From a virus: a stretch of DNA of 29,797 bases. Within the stretch, counting starts at the first letter, position 1, and each line of letters starts with the position of its first letter. The notes under the pieces are model-generated. The model ran no database searches. It had not been told where the DNA came from and worked only from the letters and a program-made list of their open reading frames with translations. The translations under genes and the position numbers were made by a program. Below, one piece after another: positions 12,829-18,809 of this stretch. The stretch covers positions 1 to 29,797 of the IMG/VR virus record IMGVR_UViG_3300043468_000751; one strand, 5' to 3'.

Positions 12829-13005
12829 CTAAAGAAACGGGTCAATCTCGAGTGCGCGCATTGCCAGCCGGAGGGGACCGGGTACCCGTGCGGTGCCGCG
12901 CTCGTAGTTGGAGTAGGTCCGCCATGCGATACCTAGGCGGTCCGCTAGAGCCGCCTGAGACAGCTCTAGCTTTTCGCGCGCGGCTTTTAGGTCTGCCGGG
13001 GTCAT
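12829..13005 (-). CDS. XRE-family HTH protein, 58 aa
   Basis: A compact single-domain XRE protein: MTPADLKAAREKLELSQAAL, ADRLGIAWRTYSNYERGTAR, VPGPLRLAMRALEIDPFL. The recognition helix is in IAWRTYSNYERG. It likely regulates the accessory operon or is a phage-encoded Cro-like repressor, and could also be an antitoxin. The start at 13005 overlaps the stop of the upstream gene by four bases (ATGA). It ends with DPFL, a C-terminal pattern shared by several other proteins here. Confidence 0.82.
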   Translation of the reverse strand: MTPADLKAAREKLELSQAALADRLGIAWRTYSNYERGTARVPGPLRLAMRALEIDPFL

Positions 13006-13259
13006 TCGCCGGATTCCGTTTCGTGCGGCCGTTTCCAGACCCCGATAACGAACGCCGAACACGCGGGGACGCGATACGCGGGGAAACCAGCCGATACCAA
13101 TCGATCTAGCGCGGCTTGTTCTTTCCCGCGGTCTACGTAGACATAGTTGACCGCGCCGGTGCCTTCGTCCGGGTACAAATTGAACAAAGGACCACAATTG
13201 AGACTTGCCAAGGCGCCGCGTATGTTTTTTGCGGTATAGCGCACCGGTTCTTTTGCCAT
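13002..13259 (-). CDS. hypothetical protein, 85 aa
   Basis: The product reads MAKEPVRYTAKNIRGALASL, then LYPDEGTGAVNYVYVDRGKE and AALDRLVSAGFPAYRVPACS, then FVIGVWKRPHE. It looks like a small alpha/beta protein; no family is recognised. The ATG at 13259 is preferred over one at 13277 because GGGAAACAGGA precedes it, similar to the leaders of other genes in this operon. Confidence 0.65.
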   Translation of the reverse strand: MAKEPVRYTAKNIRGALASLNCGPLFNLYPDEGTGAVNYVYVDRGKEQAALDRLVSAGFPAYRVPACSAFVIGVWKRPHETESGE

Positions 13260-13297
13260 TTCCTGTTTCCCTTTCATGTCTCGGTTTTCAGAACGGT

Positions 13298-13402
13298 CTA
13301 GACAACGTGAATCGCGATGTAGACCGCGGTAACGAAGACCAGCAAACCCGCAAGGCCTGCGACGAATGCCAGAGCTTCTGCGATGGTTCGAAGGGCTTGC
13401 AT
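13298..13402 (-). CDS. 34-residue single-span membrane peptide
   Basis: The ATG at 13402 shares its A with the stop of the upstream gene (TAATG) and opens a 34-codon frame: MQALRTIAEALAFVAGLAGL then LVFVTAVYIAIHVV. After a short amphipathic start, residues 11-33 form one uninterrupted hydrophobic helix. Such small membrane peptides are typical phage accessory products (superinfection exclusion, lysis modulation, host membrane effects); which one is unknown. Coupled position in the operon is the main evidence that it is expressed. Confidence 0.6.
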   Translation of the reverse strand: MQALRTIAEALAFVAGLAGLLVFVTAVYIAIHVV

Positions 13403-14031
13403 TAGCGCACCCAATACGTGACGCCGTCGAAATCGACGGACGTGTAGTCCATTTGCAATTCGCGGGCGGCTTGGTCCCAGTCGATGCACGTGCAAGGCCA
13501 CGCCAGATTGGCGGGGATCATTCCGCAATCTTCGGCGAGCTCTTGCGCGTATTCCTTGAAGTAGGAATAGCGGATCAGCGTTTCGCCGTGCTCCCAATCG
13601 GCCGCGTATCCGCTCGCCTCGTCGGCGAGTTTCAGTAGCGCGGCATGTTCCGCGGCGTCTTCCGGCGAGTCGAATTGATCCGCGCCGTGCAGGGGCTCGA
13701 TCCAATAGTGGTAGCTTCCGATTGTCTCGCCGTATCCGGCCGCATTCTCGGCTATTGCGCGCATGCGTATCGCGGATGCCGCAAGCGTTTCGCATTCCAA
13801 GGCCGACTCCGGCAAATCGCCGAGCGATTCGGCTGCGCGGTCCATTTCTTCCGCCAGGTAGTCGCGCGCGTCTTCCCAAGTCTGAAACCGCGCGGGCTCG
13901 CTGTCGGGCATGTAACCGGGCATGTTCCAGCCGGCTACGTACAGCATGCGCGTTTCTGTCAATTCTTCGAGCCGCGCGATGACGTCGCGTGAGTCGATAA
14001 CGTCGTCTGTATTGCTGATCTCGTTTGCCAT
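13402..14031 (-). CDS. very acidic hypothetical protein, 209 aa
   Basis: The translation has about 44 Asp/Glu against two Lys and about a dozen Arg, a net charge near -30. Segments are TDDVIDSRDVIARLEELTET, FQTWEDARDYLAEEMDRAAE, an alanine/glutamate-rich middle and IPANLAWPCTCIDWDQAARE ending DGVTYWVR. I recognise it as a conserved phage protein type without assigned function. The charge would suit a DNA-mimic such as an antirestriction protein, but there is no specific motif. The ATG at 14031 follows GGAAACACAA, identical to the leader of the next upstream gene. Confidence 0.75.
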   Translation of the reverse strand: MANEISNTDDVIDSRDVIARLEELTETRMLYVAGWNMPGYMPDSEPARFQTWEDARDYLAEEMDRAAESLGDLPESALECETLAASAIRMRAIAENAAGYGETIGSYHYWIEPLHGADQFDSPEDAAEHAALLKLADEASGYAADWEHGETLIRYSYFKEYAQELAEDCGMIPANLAWPCTCIDWDQAARELQMDYTSVDFDGVTYWVR

Positions 14032-14051
14032 TTGTGTTTCCATTTCCCTTG

Positions 14052-14216
14052 TCAGATTGCGTGAAATGTCCAAAGCCATCCGTTGAGCCAGATGTATTCG
14101 TTCGTCTCGAGATCGAATGCGCGGAATCGGCCGTCCATGTCCGTCCCCGGTTGCACGGCTATCTCGAGTGAGTAAAGCGCGCATTCAGCGCAGTACGTTT
14201 CCGAAAACCCTTCCAT
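14052..14216 (-). CDS. hypothetical protein, 54 aa
   Basis: The product reads MEGFSETYCAECALYSLEIA, then MDGRFRAFDLETNEYIWLNG and WLWTFHAI. A Cys-x2-Cys pair (Cys9, Cys12) and an aromatic end are the only features. It is the first gene of the leftward accessory operon. The ATG at 14216 follows GGAAACACAA; an ATG at 14243 in frame lies inside a hairpin and lacks this leader. Function unknown. Confidence 0.6.
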   Translation of the reverse strand: MEGFSETYCAECALYSLEIAVQPGTDMDGRFRAFDLETNEYIWLNGWLWTFHAI

Positions 14217-14241
14217 TTGTGTTTCCCTTTCCCTCGTTCCC

Positions 14242-14262
14242 AAACCGACAACGCGTCGGTTT
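14242..14262 (-). promoter_or_regulatory. leader hairpin of the accessory operon
   Basis: AAACCGAC and GTCGGTTT form a perfect 8-bp stem with a five-base loop. It lies downstream of regulatory site R8 and upstream of the first gene, inside the expected mRNA leader. It may protect the transcript, attenuate it, or be another operator. Confidence 0.4.
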
Positions 14263-14277
14263 ATGCAAACGATACAT

Positions 14278-14294
14278 ATTGCGTTATCCGCAAC
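14278..14294 (-). promoter_or_regulatory. recurrent regulatory site R8 and candidate accessory-operon promoter
   Basis: On the minus strand the site reads GTTGCGGATAACGCAAT followed by ATG (14277-14275), with the perfect dyad TTGCG/CGCAA. TTGACG lies one base upstream, and TATGTA is exactly 17 bases beyond it, so the dyad occupies the spacer of a candidate promoter for the 12246-14216 operon. The ATG is not a gene start. The 156-base gap 14217-14372 between divergent operons holds this site and the hairpin; I see no gene in it. Confidence 0.6.
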
Positions 14295-14372
14295 ACGTCA
14301 AGCGCCAATCGTCGCTTTTCCCGCGTCAACGTGCTAAACCTTTGAAATTGTCAATAACTTTTTGAGTGCGCC

Positions 14373-14864
14373 ATGACGCGACGTCCTACCGACGAAGACA
14401 AGATTATGGCGGCGCTGGACCTCTACGAGGCCGGCCGCCCGCTTGCTGGCGCTTGCCGCGATGTCGGTATCGGGGTCGCAACTATCTACGAACGTTGTAA
14501 GAAATCCGACGTTATCAAAAATCGACTAGAACAGAGTCATGAATTGCACGGCGAGGCGATGGTCCTGGAGTCGATCGAGGTAGCGGATAGCGAGCCGGAT
14601 CCTCAGCGAGCCCGCGTGCGAATGATGGCGCGGCAATGGGTTGCGTCGCGCGTAGCGCGCAAACGCTGGGGCGACCGCGTAGACATCCAGGTCGAGCAGA
14701 AGGTTTCGATCACGGCGGCGCTCGAGGCCGCGGAGAAACGCTTGCGACTTGGCAGCGACCTAATCATCGACGGCGAAGCGCATGTCATTGAAGACACAGC
14801 GCAAAACGTCGCACGGTCAACTGATAGCCAATCAGATACCGACCTTCCCGACCCATTCGACTAG
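14373..14864 (+). CDS. terminase small subunit
   Basis: The 163-residue protein has an N-terminal helix-turn-helix (MAALDLYEAGRPLAGACRDV, IGVATIYERCKKSDVIKNRL) and a charged helical middle (VRMMARQWVASRVARKRWGD) of the type that forms the ring of small terminases, then an acidic tail ending DLPDPFD. It would bind the packaging start site and hand DNA to the large subunit encoded next. The position before the large terminase confirms it. The Shine-Dalgarno sequence before ATG 14373 is weak. It is the first gene of the rightward packaging/virion block and lies divergent from the accessory operon. Confidence 0.85.
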   Translation: MTRRPTDEDKIMAALDLYEAGRPLAGACRDVGIGVATIYERCKKSDVIKNRLEQSHELHGEAMVLESIEVADSEPDPQRARVRMMARQWVASRVARKRWGDRVDIQVEQKVSITAALEAAEKRLRLGSDLIIDGEAHVIEDTAQNVARSTDSQSDTDLPDPFD

Positions 14865-14870
14865 GGCCGA

Positions 14871-14923
14871 CCCCACCCCCGGCCTCGCGCTTCGATCGAC
14901 CGGGGGTGGGGGCGGGGGTGGGG
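14871..14923 (+). other. hairpin plus G-quadruplex motif between the terminase genes
   Basis: CCCCACCCCCGG (14871-14882) can pair with 14900-14911 as a perfect 12-bp stem. The right side continues as four guanine tracts of 5, 5, 5 and 4 bases separated by single T, C and T (14902-14923), an almost ideal parallel G-quadruplex. The hairpin and quadruplex are mutually exclusive. The 163-base gap 14865-15027 holds this element, regulatory site R9 and the large-subunit leader. It may be a terminator after the small subunit or a packaging recognition element. Confidence 0.65.
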
Positions 14924-14994
14924 CCAAAGTTTCGGCCGGCCCCGCGCTCTGCCCCCACCTTCGGAAATTTTCCTAGAGTTCCGCCGAGGTAATT

Positions 14995-15011
14995 GTTCCG
15001 TTTCTCGCAAC
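14995..15011 (+). promoter_or_regulatory. recurrent regulatory site R9 before the large terminase
   Basis: GTTCCGTTTCTCGCAAC is followed by ATG (15012), which opens an eight-codon frame (ATG GTA ... TAA) that overlaps the true start of the large terminase at 15028 out of frame. The right half TCGCAAC-ATG is identical to that of R4; the left half is degenerate. Confidence 0.5.
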
Positions 15012-15027
15012 ATGGTATGGAAGCCCG

Positions 15028-16569
15028 ATGGCCGCTAAGACGAAATACACGACGCGCGAAGAAGAGCAGTTGATGGCCCGCCTCTGGGCCGCCGACATCA
15101 AGGACAACCCGCTCGCCTTCGTCATGGCGGTGTTCCCTTGGGGCCAGCGTGGCACCCCGCTCGAGAACCAGACCGGCCCCCGCAAGTGGCAACGCGAAGC
15201 CCTCCTGCGGATCCGTGACCAAATCGCGGCGAACAAGAACCTCATCGCCAACGGCAAACAGCCGAAGATGCTCAAGCGGGCCACCTCGTCGGGCCGCGGC
15301 ATCGGCAAGTCGTCGCTGGTGTCGTGGCTCATTCTGTGGAACATGAGCTGCAATCTCGGTGCGACGACCATCGTGGCGGCGAACACGGAGGCCCAGCTCA
15401 AGAGCAGGACGTGGGCCGAGCTCGGGAAGTGGCACACGCTGGCGATCAATAGCCACTGGTTCGACCGCGACACAATGCAACTCAAGCCCGCTTCGTGGTT
15501 CCGAGAGGCATTGGAACGCGATCTCAAAGTGGACTGCGGGTACTATTACGCGATCGCAAACTTGTGGGTCGAGGACAACCCCGACGCTTTTGCCGGCGTC
15601 CACAACATGAACGGGGTGACGCTGATCTTCGACGAAGCGTCCGGTATCCCCCAGTCGATCTTCAACGTGGCCGAGGGCTTCTTCACCGAGCCCACGATCC
15701 ACCGATATTGGTTCTGCTTCTCCAACCCCCGCCGGAACACGGGCGCGTTCTTCGAGTTGTTCCACAAGTCACGGAACCACTGGGAAGGCATCTCGATCGA
15801 CTCCCGCACGGTCGAGGGCACGGACCTCGAGGTCTACCAGAAGATCATCGAGCAGTTCGGCGAGGACTCCGACGAGGCCCGCGTCGAGGTCCGGGGGCTC
15901 TTCCCTTCCCAGGGCGACAAGCAGTTCATCGGGTCCAAGCTGGTCGAGGGCGCGCAATCCCGCGAAGTGGCGCACGACCCGGGCGCCCCGCTGGCAATGG
16001 GGGTCGACGTCGCGCGGTTCGGGGATGACCAGTCCGTCATCTACTTCCGCCACGGCCGCGACGCCCGATCCCTGCCGCCCTTCAAGTTCAAGGGCATGGA
16101 CACGTCGCAGTTGGCGAACCGGGTGGCGGAACTGGCCGACAAGTACAAGCCCGACGGAATCTTCATCGACGGCGCTGGTGTTGGCGGGGGTGTCGTCGAT
16201 CAGCTCCGGTCGATGAAGTACAAGGTCTTCGACGTCCAGTTCGGCGCCAAAGCCGACGAAGAAATGAAGTACCTGAACAAGCGGGTGGAGTGCTGGGCCC
16301 GTCTCAAAGAGTGGCTGCTGTACGGCGCGATCGTTCCCGATACCGAACTGGCGGATGATCTCCTTGGCCCCGAGTACGAGTTCGACGGTCCCGGCCGCGT
16401 GAAGCTCGAGACGAAGGAGAAGATGAAGAAACGGGGGTTGGCGTCGCCCGACGTGGCTGATGCCCTGGCCCTGACGTTCGCCACGAACATGGGACGTCGG
16501 GATATGCGGTCTCTGGCCCGTCGTGTCGCGCGTATGGCGACCGGGCTGGACTATAATCCGCTGGGCTGA
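15028..16569 (+). CDS. terminase large subunit
   Basis: The 513-residue protein has an N-terminal packaging ATPase with Walker A SSGRGIGKSS (87-96) and Walker B TLIFDEASG (198-206, Asp202-Glu203), and coupling motif FSNPRRNTG. A C-terminal RNase H-like nuclease follows: GVDVARFGDD (Asp327), FIDGAGVGGGV (Asp381) and SPDVADALAL (Asp475, Asp478). Length is normal and all catalytic residues are present. It powers DNA into the procapsid through the portal encoded downstream. The start at 15028 is supported by GGAAG upstream. An eight-codon frame opening at 15012 ends just inside the gene and may affect its translation. Confidence 0.95.
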   Translation: MAAKTKYTTREEEQLMARLWAADIKDNPLAFVMAVFPWGQRGTPLENQTGPRKWQREALLRIRDQIAANKNLIANGKQPKMLKRATSSGRGIGKSSLVSWLILWNMSCNLGATTIVAANTEAQLKSRTWAELGKWHTLAINSHWFDRDTMQLKPASWFREALERDLKVDCGYYYAIANLWVEDNPDAFAGVHNMNGVTLIFDEASGIPQSIFNVAEGFFTEPTIHRYWFCFSNPRRNTGAFFELFHKSRNHWEGISIDSRTVEGTDLEVYQKIIEQFGEDSDEARVEVRGLFPSQGDKQFIGSKLVEGAQSREVAHDPGAPLAMGVDVARFGDDQSVIYFRHGRDARSLPPFKFKGMDTSQLANRVAELADKYKPDGIFIDGAGVGGGVVDQLRSMKYKVFDVQFGAKADEEMKYLNKRVECWARLKEWLLYGAIVPDTELADDLLGPEYEFDGPGRVKLETKEKMKKRGLASPDVADALALTFATNMGRRDMRSLARRVARMATGLDYNPLG

Positions 16570-16572
16570 TAT

Positions 16573-16589
16573 GTTGCGAAATCATCGCC
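16573..16589 (+). promoter_or_regulatory. recurrent regulatory site R10, degenerate
   Basis: GTTGCGAAATCATCGCC has a perfect left half and a right half displaced by two bases, followed by ATG (16590). It lies four bases after the terminase stop codon. It may drive or regulate the portal genes. It is weaker than R2, R5, R6, R7 and R8. Confidence 0.4.
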
Positions 16590-16610
16590 ATGTTTCGGAG
16601 TTCAAACCCT

Positions 16611-16820
16611 ATGGGTGGTTTCTTCTCGGCTCCAGCTCCCGCGGCCCCGCCGCCCCCGCCTCCCGCACCGACCACGGACACGGCGGCGGTCGAGGAAGCG
16701 GCGCGTCGTGAGCGCCAGGCCCGTGTCGCTGCGGGCGGTCGTGCCTCGACGATCCTGACGGGCGGGACCGGCGACACCTCGACGCCGGCGTCTGCCAAGG
16801 CCGCGTTGCTGGGCCAGTGA
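16611..16820 (+). CDS. proline-rich small head-region protein, 69 aa
   Basis: The protein begins MGGFFSAPAPAAPPPPPPAP, followed by a helix (AAVEEAARRERQARVAAGGR) and the motif ASTILTGGTGDTS, ending KAALLGQ. This combination (MGG-F, polyproline, RASTILTGG) is a recurring small phage protein between terminase and portal genes; its function is not known to me. I prefer the ATG at 16611 because CGGAG lies ten bases upstream and this is where relatives begin; an in-frame ATG at 16590 belongs to regulatory site R10. The stop overlaps the portal start by four bases. Confidence 0.75.
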   Translation: MGGFFSAPAPAAPPPPPPAPTTDTAAVEEAARRERQARVAAGGRASTILTGGTGDTSTPASAKAALLGQ

Positions 16821-18466
16821 TGGAAAACGACGACCTCGCATCCTCGATCACCCGGCGCCACGAAGAACTGGCGTCGATGCGCGTGACGTTCGAGTCCCAC
16901 TGGGAGGAGATCGCCGAGCGCGTCCTTCCCCGGGCGAAGGGGTCGTTCACCGGCCGCTTCTCGACGACGAACGTGATGCAGGGCGAGAAGCAGACGGAGA
17001 AGATGTACGACTCCACGGCGGCCATCGCCTTGGAGCGTTTCGCCGCCGTCATGGATTCGATGCTGACGCCGCAGAGCTCGAAGTGGCATCGGCTCCGCGC
17101 CGACGACAAGAACCTCAACCGCGACCCGATGGTCCTTCGTTACTTCGATGAAGTGACGGAACTGCTGTTCAAGTATCGCTACGCGCCCCGCGCTGGCTTC
17201 GCCAACCAGAACCACGAGCGGTACATGTCCCTCGGTGCCTTCGGGACCGGGACCGTGATGGTCGATCGCCTCGAGGGCGGTGGGCTCCGGTATCGCTGCA
17301 TCCCGCTCGCCGAGTTGTATCTGCTCGAGAACCACCAGGGCGTCATCGACACGGCGCACCGCCGCTACACGCTGACGGGCCGGCAGGCGATGCAGAAGTT
17401 CGGCAAGGACGCGCTGCCCGAGAAGATGTCGGAGCAGGCCGAGAAGAAGCCCGACAAGGAGTTCGAGTTCATCCATTGCGTCAAGCCCCGCGAGGATTTG
17501 AAGCCCGGCCGCATGGATTACCGCGGCATGGCGTGGGCGTCGTACCACGTCGCGATCGAGGGCAAGAAGGTCGTGCGCGAGGGCGGCTACCGGTCGTGGC
17601 CGTTCCCCACGGGCCGGTATGTGCAGGCCCCCGGCGAAATCTATGGCCGCTCGCCCGCGATGATGGTCCTGCCGAACATCAAGGTTCTGAACGAGCAGAA
17701 GAAGACGATGCTCAAGGTCGGCCACCGCGCGGTCGACCCCGTGCTGCTGGCCTTCGACGACGGCGTGGTCGACTCGTTCTCCCTGCGCCCGGGGGCTATC
17801 AACCCCGGTGGGCTGAACGCGCAGGGCCAGAAGATGATCCAGCCGCTCGACATGGCCTCGTCGAACCTCCTGCCGTTCGACAAGCTGATGGAGCAGGAGC
17901 GCATCCCGATCAACGATGTGTTCCTCGTCAACCTTTTCCAGATCCTCGTCGAGACGCCGCAGATGACGGCGACCGAGGTGCTGGAACGTGCGCGCGAGAA
18001 GGGGATCCTGCTGGGTCCGTCGATGTCGCGCCAGATGTCGGAATACCTCGGGCCGCTGATCGAGCGCGAGATGGACGTGCTGGCGGCCGACGGTCTGCTG
18101 CCCGAGATGCCGCCGCTTCTCCGCGAGGCTCAGGGCGAATACGCCATCGTCTACGAATCGCCCCTGTCGCGCCAGATGCGGTTCGAGGAGCTGACGGGTT
18201 TCAACCGGCTGCTGGAGCAGGCGGCGACGTATGCGTCGGCGACGAACGACCCGCGCATCCTCGATCATTTCAACTTCGACGAAGCCATCCCCGACGCCGC
18301 CGACATCCAAGGCGTCAAGCCCCGCTGGATGAACACGCCCGAGGTCGTCGCGCAGATCCGCGCCGGCCGTGAACAGCAGGCGGCGATCGCCCAGATGACT
18401 GCGGCCGCACCGGGTGCGGCTGCAGTCATCAAGGCCGTCAACGCCGGCGAACGTCCGAGTGGCTGA
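16817..18466 (+). CDS. portal protein (head-tail connector, podovirus type)
   Basis: The 549-residue protein has the head-tail connector family pattern: SITRRHEELASMRVTFESHW near the start, the conserved YDSTAAIALERFAAVMDSML and LTPQSSKWHRL block (about 57-95), GAFGTGTVMVD, a central stem region, and the C-terminal ETPQMTATEVLERAREKGIL helix with LGPLIEREMDVL. Twelve copies should form the ring at one capsid vertex through which DNA is pumped and to which the gp11-type protein binds. Length is typical. Coupling to both neighbours (ATGA at 16817 and TGATG at 18466) supports the start. Confidence 0.92.
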   Translation: MMENDDLASSITRRHEELASMRVTFESHWEEIAERVLPRAKGSFTGRFSTTNVMQGEKQTEKMYDSTAAIALERFAAVMDSMLTPQSSKWHRLRADDKNLNRDPMVLRYFDEVTELLFKYRYAPRAGFANQNHERYMSLGAFGTGTVMVDRLEGGGLRYRCIPLAELYLLENHQGVIDTAHRRYTLTGRQAMQKFGKDALPEKMSEQAEKKPDKEFEFIHCVKPREDLKPGRMDYRGMAWASYHVAIEGKKVVREGGYRSWPFPTGRYVQAPGEIYGRSPAMMVLPNIKVLNEQKKTMLKVGHRAVDPVLLAFDDGVVDSFSLRPGAINPGGLNAQGQKMIQPLDMASSNLLPFDKLMEQERIPINDVFLVNLFQILVETPQMTATEVLERAREKGILLGPSMSRQMSEYLGPLIEREMDVLAADGLLPEMPPLLREAQGEYAIVYESPLSRQMRFEELTGFNRLLEQAATYASATNDPRILDHFNFDEAIPDAADIQGVKPRWMNTPEVVAQIRAGREQQAAIAQMTAAAPGAAAVIKAVNAGERPSG

Positions 18467-18729
18467 TGTTTGAACGTCTCGTCGCGTTCCTGACTTCAAA
18501 GCACCAGGACTATGTGAAGACGTTCTCTGGCCCCGTGCCCGAGCGGGTGCTGGCTGACCTTGCAAAGTTCTGCCGGGCGACCGAGACGACGTTCCACCCC
18601 GACCCCCGCGTCCATGCCGTGCTGGAAGGCCGGCGCGAGGTGTGGCTGCGGATCCAGAAATACATGCGGCTGACGGCGGCCGACATCGACGCGATCGCCA
18701 AAAAGAATGGGGGCCAGAGCGAACTCTGA
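18466..18729 (+). CDS. Bbp19-like phage protein, 87 aa
   Basis: The sequence VPERVLADLAKFCRATETTF, HPDPRVHAVLEGRREVWLRI, QKYMRLTAADIDAIAKK matches the small helical proteins called Bbp19-like after Bordetella phage BPP-1, encoded next to the portal in this group of podoviruses. Their role in head assembly is not established. The start shares its A with the portal stop (TGATG). The family call is by pattern recognition only. Confidence 0.72.
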   Translation: MFERLVAFLTSKHQDYVKTFSGPVPERVLADLAKFCRATETTFHPDPRVHAVLEGRREVWLRIQKYMRLTAADIDAIAKKNGGQSEL

Positions 18730-18775
18730 CCCCCAAGGCTAGGAAGAAGGGAGGAACGATGCTTCGGGGAGAAGC

Positions 18776-18792
18776 GTTTCGATAATCTCAAC
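18776..18792 (+). promoter_or_regulatory. recurrent regulatory site R11 before the scaffold gene
   Basis: GTTTCGATAATCTCAAC matches the palindrome GTTGCGAAATTCGCAAC (R2 read on the plus strand, with the A of its left half changed to T) at 13 of 17 positions and resembles R3 (GTTTCGAT, CTCAA). It is the only copy not followed by ATG. It lies 17 bases before the scaffold start in the 80-base gap 18730-18809, a logical promoter position for scaffold and capsid. Confidence 0.5.
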
Positions 18793-18809
18793 CTCCCGAG
18801 GAAAAGTCA

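Noticed and set aside
16304-18736. Very long open frame on the minus strand opposite the portal gene
   Set aside because: It is an arginine/histidine-rich shadow frame caused by high GC. The plus strand carries the unmistakable portal and terminase sequences with proper coupling.
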